From positions 1 to 34,908 of the forward strand of contig NZ_BAYD01000091.1 of NCBI RefSeq assembly GCF_000685075.1: 34,908 nucleotides of DNA, in the 5' to 3' direction. Position numbers and translations under genes: made by a program. Positions 1 through 8,059 of the stretch are shown here, piece by piece. How positions within the stretch are numbered: position 1 is the first letter of the stretch; each line of letters begins with the position of its first letter. Source of the stretch: Paraburkholderia oxyphila NBRC 105797. GTDB lineage: Bacteria; Pseudomonadota; Gammaproteobacteria; Burkholderiales; Burkholderiaceae. Under the pieces are notes generated by a model. It was not told the DNA's origin. It ran no database searches and saw only the letters and a program-made list of their open reading frames with translations.

Positions 1-415
1 AGTTCGGTGCCGACCTCGTGAGCCGGCGTAGCGCGATCTTACAAGAGCACTCCCCGCGCTCACAAGCCGGCCAAAATGACCTTTGCGAGCAGGAAATGCC
101 TGGTTGACAGCCTCGCTGCGAGCGGCTTTCCGAGCCGATTCGCGCGGAATTGCCCGGATCGCCTCTGGTCTGCTGTCAGAACGTACGCCGATTGCGTTTT
201 TGCTGCTTTTTCGTCGTTCTTCTGTCGCGTTTCGCGCATTTCATGGCGTGCCGATGCGCAAACGGCGCGCCGGCCGTAGCGGGCGCTCACCGCCTGTGGA
301 CCTTACCGCGCCGTTATTCCGTTTGCAGTTTCGCGGGCAACCGGCACCCGCCTGGCGGCTTCGCGGAGCCAGCCTGGGGCACTTGGCCGCTCTCCGCCGT
401 CCCTCGAGGGCGATT
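1..415. other. No recognisable gene; left-edge intergenic DNA
   Basis: Open frames cross this stretch on both strands, but their translations are arginine- and alanine-rich with no family motif, as expected for antisense or non-coding GC-rich DNA. Base composition is slightly more AT-rich around positions 180-245, which is typical of an intergenic region. I searched both strands for a sigma-28 type site and found only partial matches (GCCGATTC, GCCGATTG) without a -35. It lies just downstream of the glycosyltransferase gene. Confidence 0.5.
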
Positions 416-449
416 TCAGCCGTTCACCGGCCGCGCGCGCTCGCACCAG

Positions 450-2621
450 TCACGCCACATGAGCCGGTAAGCCGCTTCCATATTGCGCGCAAAACGTGCG
501 CCGTCCATCAGCGGCGAGGCCGCCATGCGCGCGCAGGCCCGCGCGCAGCGCGGCGAGGCGTGCCGGATCGCGCGCGAGCGACACCACGGTCTCGACGTAC
601 GCGGCATCGGTGTGCGCGGCCAGCTCCGGCAGCCCCAGGTTGGCGAGCAGCGAGAGGCCGGCGCGGCTGGCCGCCGAGCGGCCCACGCGCGTGGGCACCG
701 GCACGCCCATCCAGAACGCATCGAGGCTCGTGGTATGGCCGTTGTAGGGAAACGTGTCGAGCGCGATGTCGATTTGCGCCCAGGTGCGCAGATAGTCCTC
801 GCGTACCTGAAAGCCCACGAAGCGCACGCGCGCCGTATCGACGCCATGCGTACCCAGGCGCGCTACGAGCCGCTCGCGCGCGGCGCCGGGCGGCGCCATC
901 AGCACGAGCCGCGCCGTGGGCAGCGCCGCGAACACGCCCGCCCAGAGCGCGAGCGTGGCGTCGGTGAGCTTGCAGGGGTTGTTCAGGCAGCCGAACGTGA
1001 GGGGGCCGTCGTGTCCCGCGGCCAGCGCCGGCAGCCCGTTGACCTCGATGCCGGGCGCGAGCGCGTCGTAGCACCAGAAGGCATCGGGCAGGCGCAGCGA
1101 CCGCTCGGTGTACTGATCGTCCACGCCCGGCGCACCAACGGGGTCGAGCCACGGATCGGTGAGCCGCCAGCCGATCGCCGCGCTGCCCGTCGTGCCCGGG
1201 TAAGCCAGCCACGCCACCTGCACCGGCGCGGGCCGCCGCGCGAACATGAGGCGCCGCGCGCCGTCCATGTGCATGGTCAGGTCCACGAGAATGTCGATGC
1301 GGTCCGCGTGGATCTGCTGGGCGAGCCGCGCATCGTCGAATTCGCGCACGTCGCGCCAGAGGTCGGCATGAGCGGCGAGGCGCGCCGTCACCTCGTCCGG
1401 AGTCGCCACGCTCGAATAGCAGACGATCTCGAACGCGGCATGGTCGTGATGCTGGAACAGCGGCGTCGTGAACAGCATCTGGCAATGCGTGCGAAAGTCC
1501 GGCGAGACATAGCCGATGCGCAAGCGCCGCGCCGCATCGGGCACCGTCGCGTGCGCCACGGGCTGCGCGAGCAGGGCCGCTTCGTGTTGTGCGGAAAGCT
1601 GCCCGGCGGCGGCGCGGATGGCGTGGCCATCGTCGGTCGCGAACATCAGCGCGTAGACGTAGTTGCTATGAGCGCCGATACTGCCGGGCTCGCAGGCGAG
1701 CGCTTCGCGGTAGCACGCGAGCGCGGACTCGATGTCGCCCGCGTGCTTGTGCGCGTTGCCCAGATTGCTCCAGGCGCTGGCGAAGCGCGGCTTCAGTTCG
1801 AGGGCGCGCGTGAACGCGGCGCGCGCCGCGTCGGTGCGTGAGAGGTCGACCAGCACGTTGCCCAGGTTATTCCACGCCGACGCGTTGTGCGGCGCGAGCA
1901 CGAGCGCACGCTCCAGTGCCGCTTGCGCCTCGGCGTGGCGGCCGCGCGCGCGCAGCAGGCAGCCGAGATTCGTGAGCACGTCGGCGGACTCGGGCGTGAG
2001 GGTGCGCGCATGGACGAGCGCGGCCATGGCCTCATCCGTGCGCTGCAACGCAATCAGGACGTTCGCGAGATTGTTCCAGGCGTTCACATAGCCCGCGTCG
2101 AGCGCCACGGCGCGGCGCAGCGGCGCCTCCGCGCGCGCCACGTCGCCGCTCGCGAACAGCGCACTGCCGTAGTTGTAGTGCGCGCCGGCGTAGTCGGGCG
2201 TGAGCGCGAGCGCGCGCTCGAACGCCGCCAGCGCGCGCGGGAAGTCGCCTTGCCCGGAGTACAGGTTCGCGAGATTGTTCAGCGCGATCGGAAAATCCGC
2301 ACGGATGGCGAGCGCGCGTTCGAGTGCCGCGAACGCGCCCTGCGCTTCGCTGGCCGGGTCATAGGTGAGGCTGAGGCTCACGAGGAAGTTGGGGTCTTCG
2401 CGCAGCGCGAGCGCGCGCTCGATCAGCGGGCGCGCGGCGCGCCGGTCGCGCGCCGTTTCGAGGATGCCGGCCAGATGCCATGCATCGGCATCCTGTGCAT
2501 TGGCCGCGATGAGCCGTGCACAGCGCGTGCGCGCCTCGTCTGACGCGCCGGCGCGCCATGCGGCGACGGCGTCGGCGAAGGTGCCGGCTTGCGGCGTGAT
2601 TTCGGGAGCGGAAGTCGTCAT
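450..2621 (-). CDS. TPR-repeat O-GlcNAc-transferase-like glycosyltransferase (GT41), 3' end frameshifted
   Basis: This 723-residue protein has about nine tetratricopeptide repeats in its first 340 residues; repeated NNLAN, WNNLGN and YNYGSAL segments mark the helices. A SPINDLY/OGT-type GT41 catalytic half follows. Visible family motifs are GYVSPDF near 370, LAYPGTTGS near 470, FGCLNNPCKL near 545 and LDTFPYNGHTTSLDAFWMG near 630. The family transfers a sugar from a nucleotide donor to Ser/Thr of proteins. A sigma-28-like promoter upstream and flagellar genes in the window suggest flagellin as substrate; a TPR glycosyltransferase near fliC/fliD does this in Burkholderia cenocepacia. The last 28 residues are out of frame: the usual ending (SPLMDGARFARNMEAAYR-like) lies in the next frame and runs to a stop at 416-418. 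The ATG at 2621 has only a weak ribosome binding site. Confidence 0.87.
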   Translation of the reverse strand: MTTSAPEITPQAGTFADAVAAWRAGASDEARTRCARLIAANAQDADAWHLAGILETARDRRAARPLIERALALREDPNFLVSLSLTYDPASEAQGAFAALERALAIRADFPIALNNLANLYSGQGDFPRALAAFERALALTPDYAGAHYNYGSALFASGDVARAEAPLRRAVALDAGYVNAWNNLANVLIALQRTDEAMAALVHARTLTPESADVLTNLGCLLRARGRHAEAQAALERALVLAPHNASAWNNLGNVLVDLSRTDAARAAFTRALELKPRFASAWSNLGNAHKHAGDIESALACYREALACEPGSIGAHSNYVYALMFATDDGHAIRAAAGQLSAQHEAALLAQPVAHATVPDAARRLRIGYVSPDFRTHCQMLFTTPLFQHHDHAAFEIVCYSSVATPDEVTARLAAHADLWRDVREFDDARLAQQIHADRIDILVDLTMHMDGARRLMFARRPAPVQVAWLAYPGTTGSAAIGWRLTDPWLDPVGAPGVDDQYTERSLRLPDAFWCYDALAPGIEVNGLPALAAGHDGPLTFGCLNNPCKLTDATLALWAGVFAALPTARLVLMAPPGAARERLVARLGTHGVDTARVRFVGFQVREDYLRTWAQIDIALDTFPYNGHTTSLDAFWMGVPVPTRVGRSAASRAGLSLLANLGLPELAAHTDAAYVETVVSLARDPARLAALRAGLRAHGGLAADGRRTFCAQYGSGLPAHVA

Positions 2622-2683
2622 GCGTCAGGGCTTGCCACGCACGATGAACGCCGTTGCGCGACTACGCGGATAAAAACCTTCGA

Positions 2684-2710
2684 TTATCGGCAGCGTCGCG
2701 TCTGCGTTTC
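2684..2710 (-). promoter_or_regulatory. Sigma-28 (FliA) type promoter of the TPR glycosyltransferase
   Basis: Read on the minus strand, a -35-like GAAACGCA (2703-2710) is followed by an 11-base spacer and a perfect GCCGATAA (2684-2691). The known consensus is TAAAGTTT-N11-GCCGATAA. The -10 matches 8 of 8 and the -35 keeps the AAA core. The ATG at 2621 lies about 60 bases downstream. This is inferred from sequence match only. Confidence 0.65.
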
Positions 2711-2752
2711 TTGACGTGGATCACGAGCCCGAACCGCAAATCCCGCACAAAT

Positions 2753-2792
2753 AAAAACCGCGCGGCACCCGGTGAAGGATGCCGCGCGGTTT
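2753..2792 (-). terminator. Rho-independent terminator after metF
   Basis: A perfect 13-bp stem (2755-2767 with 2780-2792) has a 12-base loop. On the minus strand it is followed by a run of T (TTTTTAT). It sits 55 bases beyond the metF stop, so it ends the ahcY operon. Confidence 0.85.
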
Positions 2793-2846
2793 GCATGGCG
2801 CCGCGCGTGTGGCGGCTGGCCCGGGACTCAAGCGTTGCTCAGTTGC

Positions 2847-3677
2847 TCACAAATCGAGCCGCTCGCAAATCGTCTTGGTCGCGCCCGCCGCGTTGAGCGT
2901 GTAGAAGTGCAGGCCCGGCGCGCCGTTCTCGATGAGGCGGCGGCACAGGTCCGTCACCACGTCGAGGCCGAATGCGCGGATCGACTCGCGGTCGTCGCCG
3001 AAGCTTTCCAGGCGCTTTGCGACCCAGCGCGGCACTTCCGCGCCGCACATCTCCGAAAAGCGCATCAACTGCGTGTAGTTCGTGATCGGCATGATGCCGG
3101 GCACGATGGGCACGTCCACGCCGAGCTTCCTCGCGTCCTCGACGAAGCGGAAGTACGCGTCGCCGTTGAAGAAGTACTGCGTGATGGCCGAATTCGCACC
3201 GGCCTTCACCTTCTTCGCGAACGCTTCGAGGTCGTGGCGCGGCGAGCGCGCCTGCGGGTGGTACTCGGGATAGGCGGCCACTTCGATATGGAACGCGTCG
3301 CCGGTTTCCTCGCGGATGAACGCGACGAGCTCCGACGCATAGCGCAGCTCGCCCATTTCGCCCATGCCCGAAGGCAGGTCGCCGCGCAGCGCCACGATAT
3401 GGCGGATGCCATGCGAGCGGTACTGATGCAGGATCTCGCGCAGGCTTTCCTTGGTCGAGCCGATGCACGAGAGGTGCGGCGCCGCGTCGACGCCCTCCTT
3501 GGCGATGTCGACGATGGTGTCGAGCGTGCCTTGCTGCGTCGAGCCGCCCGCGCCGAAGGTCACCGAGACGAAGCGCGGCTTGAGCGTGAGCAGCTGCGCG
3601 CGCGTGGCACGCAGCTTCTCGACGCCGTCCGGGGTCTTCGGCGGGAAGAATTCGAATGAGAGTTCGATCGGTTTCAT
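2847..3677 (-). CDS. metF: 5,10-methylenetetrahydrofolate reductase
   Basis: This 276-residue flavoprotein reduces 5,10-methylene-THF to 5-methyl-THF, the methyl donor for methionine synthase. The N-terminus MKPIELSFEFFPPKTPDG carries the family's FEFFPPK signature, followed by FVSVTFGAGGST, HIVALRGDLP, YPEYHP, SAITQYFFNGDAYFRFV and PIVPGIMPITN, all typical of the MetF TIM barrel. The length is normal for bacterial MetF. A longer upstream reading frame exists, but the ATG at 3677 begins the conserved sequence. The gene is last in the operon ahcY - membrane protein - metF, so regeneration of the methyl group is coupled to SAH removal. A terminator follows directly. Confidence 0.97.
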   Translation of the reverse strand: MKPIELSFEFFPPKTPDGVEKLRATRAQLLTLKPRFVSVTFGAGGSTQQGTLDTIVDIAKEGVDAAPHLSCIGSTKESLREILHQYRSHGIRHIVALRGDLPSGMGEMGELRYASELVAFIREETGDAFHIEVAAYPEYHPQARSPRHDLEAFAKKVKAGANSAITQYFFNGDAYFRFVEDARKLGVDVPIVPGIMPITNYTQLMRFSEMCGAEVPRWVAKRLESFGDDRESIRAFGLDVVTDLCRRLIENGAPGLHFYTLNAAGATKTICERLDL

Positions 3678-3730
3678 GATCGCTTTCGTAATGAGCCGGC
3701 CGAGGCTTGGCGCTACGGCCAGCACTGTCG

Positions 3731-4084
3731 TCAGCCGAGGCTGCGGTTGCCGAAGATCAGCGCCGAGAGCAGCCAGGAGACGATGCTGTAGAGAATCGAG
3801 CCGAAGAACGCCGACCAGAAGCCCGACACCTCGAAGCCCTTGAGCAGCGACGCCGCCAGCCAGAAGCACAACGCGTTCACCACGAGGATGAACAGGCCGA
3901 GCGTGAGGATGGTCACGGGCAGCGTGAGCAGGATGAGCACCGGACGCAGGACAGCGTTGATGAGGCCGAGCACGAGCGCGACGATCAGCGCGGTGCCGAA
4001 GCTGCGCACGTGGATCGACGGAACGAGCCAGGTGATGATCAGGAGCGCGAGCGCATTGATCAGCCAGGTCAGCAGCACGGTCAT
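3731..4084 (-). CDS. Holin-family-IV-like (YvlD/DUF360-like) small membrane protein
   Basis: This 117-residue protein is almost entirely hydrophobic, with four predicted membrane segments (about residues 3-20, 28-48, 53-75 and 85-110). The NAVLRPVLILLTLPVTILTLG segment is characteristic of the phage holin family 4 / YvlD superfamily. Despite the family name it is chromosomal and there are no phage genes nearby. It lies between ahcY and metF, 53 bases upstream of metF, and probably shares their transcript and riboswitch control. Its function is unknown. The start at 4084 has an AAGGAG-like site just upstream. Confidence 0.85.
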   Translation of the reverse strand: MTVLLTWLINALALLIITWLVPSIHVRSFGTALIVALVLGLINAVLRPVLILLTLPVTILTLGLFILVVNALCFWLAASLLKGFEVSGFWSAFFGSILYSIVSWLLSALIFGNRSLG

Positions 4085-4226
4085 GGAAACTCCTTTTGCG
4101 TCGTTGTGGTGTGTGCCGCCCGTGCGCGGCCACGAAAGGCGCGGCGCACGGGCGTGATCACAGCATCGGGCGGGTCGCTTAAACGCGGCTTAAAAATGAG
4201 GGCCGCGTTGTGTCGCGTTGTTTCGA

Positions 4227-5648
4227 TTAGTAACGGTAGTGGTTCGGCTTGAACGGACCGTTCTTGTCGACGCCGATATACGAAGCCTGGTCGTCGGACA
4301 GCACGGTCAGGTTCGCGCCGATGCGCGCGAGGTGCAGGCGCGCGACCTTCTCGTCGAGGTGCTTCGGCAGCACGTACACCTTGTTCTCGTACTTCGCGCC
4401 TTGCGTGAACAGTTCGATCTGCGCGAGCGTCTGGTTCGTGAACGAGTTCGACATCACGAACGACGGGTGGCCCGTGGCGCAGCCGAGGTTCACGAGGCGG
4501 CCTTCGGCCAGCAGGATGATGCGCTTGCCGTCCGGGAAGATGATGTGATCGACCTGCGGCTTGATGTTGTCCCACTGGTACTGGCGCGTCGACGCAACGT
4601 CGATTTCCGAGTCGAAGTGGCCGATGTTGCAGACGATCGCGTTGTGGCGCATCGCCTTCAGGTGATCGTGGTTCAGCACGTGATAGTTGCCCGTTGCCGT
4701 CACGAAGATGTCGGCCTTGTCGGCGGCGTATTCCATCGTCACGACGCGGTAGCCTTCCATCGCCGCCTGCAGCGCGCAGATCGGATCGATTTCGGTGACC
4801 CACACGGTCGCGCCGAGGCCGCGCAGCGATTGCGCGCAGCCCTTGCCCACGTCGCCGTAGCCGGCCACGACCGCGATCTTGCCCGCGATCATCACGTCGG
4901 TCGCGCGCTTGATGCCGTCCACGAGCGACTCGCGGCAGCCATACAGGTTGTCGAACTTCGACTTGGTGACCGAGTCGTTCACGTTGATCGCCGGGAACGG
5001 CAGACGGCCTTCCTTCTCCATCTGGTACAGGCGGTGCACGCCGGTCGTGGTTTCTTCGGTCACGCCCTTGATGTGCGAGAGGCGCTTCGAGTACCACTGC
5101 GGATCGATCTCGAGGTGCGCGGCGATCGACTTGTAGAGCGCAACTTCCTCTTCGTTGGTCGGCTTGGCGATGACCGAGCGGTCCTTTTCAGCCTTCGAGC
5201 CGAGGATCAGCAGCAGGGTTGCGTCGCCGCCGTCGTCGAGGATCATGTTGGCGAACTCGCCGTTCGGCCATTCGAAGATGCGGTGCGAGAACTCCCAGTA
5301 TTCGTCGAGCGATTCGCCCTTGAACGCGAACACGGGCGTGCCGCCCTGCGCGATCGCGGCGGCGGCGTGGTCCTGGGTCGAGAAGATGTTGCACGAGGCC
5401 CAGCGGACTTCGGCGCCGAGCGCCTTCAGGGTCTCGATCAGCACGCCGGTCTGGATCGTCATGTGCAGCGAGCCAGCAATGCGTGCGCCCTTGAGCGGCA
5501 GCTGCGCCTTGTACTCTTCGCGCGTCTGCACGAGGCCGGGCATTTCGGTTTCGGCGATGTCGAGCTCCTTGCGGCCCCAGCCGGCAAGTGCCATATCGGC
5601 GACGACGAAATCGTTGGCTTGATCTTGCGGAATTGCGGCGTTCATCAC
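4227..5648 (-). CDS. ahcY: S-adenosylhomocysteine hydrolase
   Basis: This 473-residue cytosolic enzyme splits S-adenosylhomocysteine into homocysteine and adenosine, relieving product inhibition of methyltransferases. The sequence shows ASCNIFSTQDHAAAAI, the NAD-binding GYGDVGKGCAQSLRGLGA motif near residue 260, the HPSFVMSNSFTNQTLAQIEL segment, and the C-terminal FKPNHYRY that reaches the neighbouring subunit's cofactor. An insertion of about 40 residues near residue 170 (LGSKAEKD onward) is normal for proteobacterial SAHases. The ATG at 5648 is preceded by a strong AAAGGAGG site. The leader holds an SAH riboswitch, so product-responsive control is expected. It is the first gene of an operon with the membrane protein and metF. 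Confidence 0.98.
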   Translation of the reverse strand: MMNAAIPQDQANDFVVADMALAGWGRKELDIAETEMPGLVQTREEYKAQLPLKGARIAGSLHMTIQTGVLIETLKALGAEVRWASCNIFSTQDHAAAAIAQGGTPVFAFKGESLDEYWEFSHRIFEWPNGEFANMILDDGGDATLLLILGSKAEKDRSVIAKPTNEEEVALYKSIAAHLEIDPQWYSKRLSHIKGVTEETTTGVHRLYQMEKEGRLPFPAINVNDSVTKSKFDNLYGCRESLVDGIKRATDVMIAGKIAVVAGYGDVGKGCAQSLRGLGATVWVTEIDPICALQAAMEGYRVVTMEYAADKADIFVTATGNYHVLNHDHLKAMRHNAIVCNIGHFDSEIDVASTRQYQWDNIKPQVDHIIFPDGKRIILLAEGRLVNLGCATGHPSFVMSNSFTNQTLAQIELFTQGAKYENKVYVLPKHLDEKVARLHLARIGANLTVLSDDQASYIGVDKNGPFKPNHYRY

Positions 5649-5683
5649 GCCCTCCTTTCTAAAAGTGACTAGAAATTAAAGAC

Positions 5684-5787
5684 GTGAGCGCCGTTTTCAG
5701 TGCGGTCGATTCGGGGAATGCAACCGTATTGAGCGCCTTCGAGCCTGGCGGATCACAGAAAATCCGTCGCAACGCTCCTCGAAGACG
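5684..5787 (-). promoter_or_regulatory. S-adenosylhomocysteine (SAH) riboswitch upstream of ahcY
   Basis: Read on the minus strand, the leader contains the SAH aptamer parts in order. CUUCGAG (5784-5778) is followed by P1 5' strand GAGCG (5777-5773) and UUGC. A P2 hairpin with CGGAU/AUCCG arms comes next, then CCAGGCUCGAAG. CUUCGAG and CUCGAAG (5743-5737) pair over 7 bp as the pseudoknot. GGCGCUCA follows twice, at about 5736-5730 and again, preceded by AAAAC, at about 5693-5685. A short hairpin lies between them. This matches the class known upstream of ahcY in Ralstonia and Burkholderia, where SAH binding turns expression on. Confidence 0.9.
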
Positions 5788-5794
5788 AGGCGTG

Positions 5795-5800
5795 ATTGTA
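5795..5800 (-). promoter_or_regulatory. Probable -10 element of the ahcY promoter
   Basis: On the minus strand TACAAT lies 7-10 bases before the first base of the SAH aptamer, so the transcript would start almost exactly at the riboswitch. The -35 is poor, so this rests mainly on the -10 match and its position. Confidence 0.5.
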
Positions 5801-5860
5801 GCAAAACGAGTTGGCGGCCGCGCGACGCAGTTGCGCAAGCGCGGTGCGGTGGGTGCGGAT

Positions 5861-6631
5861 TCAGTGATCGGGCTGCGCGAGGTCGAGCGAGCGCACCTGC
5901 TTCACGCTCGCGATCGCGGCGTCGAGAAAGGCCTGCGAGCAGCGCACCGTTTCGGCCGTCGTGGCCGGGTCCGCTTCGGCGAAGCCCATCTGGATGTTCA
6001 AGAAGCGCTCCGCATGAATGCCCTCGTGGTAGTGCATGCGCACCTGCTTCGCGCCGGTGAAGCGGCGCTGCCCAAAGATCTCGCGCAGCGTCCACGAGAG
6101 CGCGCCGTCCTCGCCGCCGTGCCGGCGGAAGAACTCGTCCATCGGAAAGCCGCCCAGCGCGAGAAAGGCGCTGCGGCGGATCACGAGGCTGCTCGGCACC
6201 GTGTTGCTGAGCACGGCGGCGTATTTGTCGAAATCGCGATGCTTCGTGAGCCGCTCGGGAAACCCCACGTATTCGACGTCGAGGCGGATCGCCGCTTCGT
6301 GCGGGTGCTGCTCCATGTGCTCGTGGGCGGCGGCGAGCGCGCCGGGCAGGTATTCATCGTCGGCGTCGAGGAAGGCGAGGAGCGGCGTGGCCGCGTGCAG
6401 CGCCGCCCAGTTGCGCGCGCGTGCCGCGCCGCCGTTGGCCGGCATCTGCAGGAGCCGGATGCGCGCGTCGCGCATGGCATGGGCCTGGGCGATCGAGGCG
6501 GAGGCGTCGGACGAGCCGTCGTCGACGACAAAGATATGCGTGGCCTCGCGCTGCGCGAGGCAGCTCTCCAGCGCGCGCGCCAGCGTGGCGGCGCCGTTGA
6601 AGCACGGGATGATGATCGAAATGGGGGACAT
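5861..6631 (-). CDS. Family 2 (GT-A) glycosyltransferase
   Basis: This 256-residue protein begins MSPISIIIPCFNGAATLARA, the classic GT2 N-terminal strand. It then shows VVDDGSSD near residue 40, GGAARARNWA near 70 and the metal-binding FLDADDEYLPGAL near 90, which are the GT-A nucleotide-sugar binding features. Later GGFPMDEFFRRHGGEDGALSW contains the conserved acidic ED pair expected of the catalytic region. No membrane segment is evident, so it is probably cytosolic or peripheral. The substrate cannot be told from sequence. The ATG at 6631 is preferred over an in-frame TTG 15 bases upstream because the fold starts there. It stands alone between ahcY and lrgB, transcribed in the same direction as both. 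Confidence 0.85.
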   Translation of the reverse strand: MSPISIIIPCFNGAATLARALESCLAQREATHIFVVDDGSSDASASIAQAHAMRDARIRLLQMPANGGAARARNWAALHAATPLLAFLDADDEYLPGALAAAHEHMEQHPHEAAIRLDVEYVGFPERLTKHRDFDKYAAVLSNTVPSSLVIRRSAFLALGGFPMDEFFRRHGGEDGALSWTLREIFGQRRFTGAKQVRMHYHEGIHAERFLNIQMGFAEADPATTAETVRCSQAFLDAAIASVKQVRSLDLAQPDH

Positions 6632-6824
6632 GAAAGGCAGCGGCAATGAACCGCATGATCCGCGGCAACAGCCTGGATCATAGGCGTGTCGCGGTATCGT
6701 GAATTCCTGCGTGGCCGCGATGCAACGGCACAGCCTGGCGGGCGGCTATACGGATGGCGGTCACGCCGCCCGCGATCCGACGGATGCCCGCCGTACGGAT
6801 CGCCGTCCTACCTGGGCCGCCCCC

Positions 6825-7547
6825 TCAAACCGGCAGGAAGCCCAGCGCCGGCGCGAGCAGCACCATCACCACACCCGCGATCATCATCGTGAGACTCGCG
6901 ACCACGCCTTCCTCGCTGCCGAGCTCGCGCGCCTTCGCGGTGCCCACGCCATGCGCCGCCGCGCCGAACAGCGCGCCGCGCGCCAGCCGCGTGCGCAGCG
7001 GCACGAGGCCGAGCACCAGCTCGCCGAACAGCATGCCGCACACGCCCGTGGCGATCACGAAGAGCGCCGTGAGGTCGCGCGGCGCGTGAATTTTGTCGGA
7101 GACCGCGAGCGCGAACGGCGTGGAGACCGAGCGCGTCATCAGGCTGCGCTGCAACTCGGGCGACAGGTGCAGCAGCTTGGCGAGCATGAGCGAGCCGCCC
7201 ACGGCCACCACGATGCCCACCGTCACGCCCACAGCCAGCGAGATCCAGTGACGCTTGAGCAGCTCGCGGTATTCGTAGATCGGCACGGCGAACGCGACGG
7301 TGGCCGGGCCGAGCAGCCACATGAGCCAGCGCGTGTCCTGGAAGTAGACGGGATATGGAATGTGCAGCAGCAGCACGATCGCGCCAAGCACCGCCGGCAC
7401 CGCGACGAACGGCGTGAGCCACGGCGAGCGAAAGCGCGCATAAAGCGCCTTAGAGGCGAAATAGAGCGTGACCGTGAGGACGAAGCAGCCGGCGGCGATC
7501 AGCCGCGAGGCGTCGTCGGCGAACAGGGAGGCGTAGAACGTGTTCAT
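6825..7547 (-). CDS. lrgB: LrgB/CidB-family inner membrane protein
   Basis: This 240-residue polytopic membrane protein has at least six hydrophobic segments. Family motifs are visible: FAVPIYEYRELLKRHW, SLMTRSVSTPFALAVSDKI, FVIATGVCGMLFGELVL and ARGALFGAAAHGVGTAKA. The LrgB/CidB/PlgG family works with LrgA/CidA; in Gram-positive bacteria the pair modulates murein hydrolase activity and programmed lysis, and some members move glycolate or pyruvate. It begins 20 bases after the lrgA stop, so the two are an operon. The ATG at 7547 starts a membrane helix of the expected type. The role in this organism is inferred only from the family. Confidence 0.9.
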   Translation of the reverse strand: MNTFYASLFADDASRLIAAGCFVLTVTLYFASKALYARFRSPWLTPFVAVPAVLGAIVLLLHIPYPVYFQDTRWLMWLLGPATVAFAVPIYEYRELLKRHWISLAVGVTVGIVVAVGGSLMLAKLLHLSPELQRSLMTRSVSTPFALAVSDKIHAPRDLTALFVIATGVCGMLFGELVLGLVPLRTRLARGALFGAAAHGVGTAKARELGSEEGVVASLTMMIAGVVMVLLAPALGFLPV

Positions 7548-7567
7548 GATTGACCCCGACGTGACAC

Positions 7568-8020
7568 TCAGGCACGCGCCACGTGGCGCGAGTCGCGCAC
7601 CCGGCGCAGCGCGAGACGGCGCTCCAGCCGCGCGGCCTGTTCCACGGCGAAGGCCACCGCCACCATCACCATCAGCGTGCCGCCCACCACCACGAGCGCG
7701 AGGCGCCAGCCGTCGGCGCGAAAGAGACCGCCGTATTGCACCGCCGCCACGGCGGCCGGGATGAAGAACAGCAGCATGTCGGAGAGCAGCCAGTCCGCGC
7801 CCGCCTTCACCCAGCGCGGCGTCACGCCGCCGCAAAACAACAGCACCAGCAGCAGCACGAGTCCCACCACCCCGCCCGGCACGGGCAGATGTGTGGCGCG
7901 CGCGAGCGCGTCGGCGGCGAACCAGACTCCGGCGAGCAGCGCCGACTGCGCCGCAATCCGGCCAACGCGCGCCAGCCCACCCGTTTGCGGGGTCCGTGCG
8001 GAGATCGTCGGAGAAGTCAT
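7568..8020 (-). CDS. lrgA: LrgA/CidA-family holin-like protein
   Basis: The 150-residue product has four membrane segments between about residues 20 and 125. The motifs LPVPGGVVGLVLLLVLL, ADWLLSDMLLFFIPAAVAAVQY and a C-terminal helix ending in charged residues are typical of the CidA/LrgA family, which forms holin-like oligomers in the inner membrane. It is the first gene of the lrgAB operon and is divergent from a LysR regulator. The intervening 132 bases hold two perfect inverted repeats, so control by that regulator is likely. The ATG at 8020 fixes the start. Confidence 0.9.
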   Translation of the reverse strand: MTSPTISARTPQTGGLARVGRIAAQSALLAGVWFAADALARATHLPVPGGVVGLVLLLVLLFCGGVTPRWVKAGADWLLSDMLLFFIPAAVAAVQYGGLFRADGWRLALVVVGGTLMVMVAVAFAVEQAARLERRLALRRVRDSRHVARA

Positions 8021-8059
8021 GGCAAACCCTAAGTGACAGTGGAATCGAAGTCAGTATAG

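Noticed and set aside
416..847. 143-residue minus-strand frame treated as a separate gene
   Set aside because: Only its last 37 residues are meaningful, and they are the displaced end of the glycosyltransferase; the rest is an out-of-frame reading of that gene.
3731..4084. Prophage or lysis cassette suggested by the holin-like gene
   Set aside because: No other phage genes nearby; the gene sits inside the ahcY-metF operon and belongs to a chromosomal membrane family.
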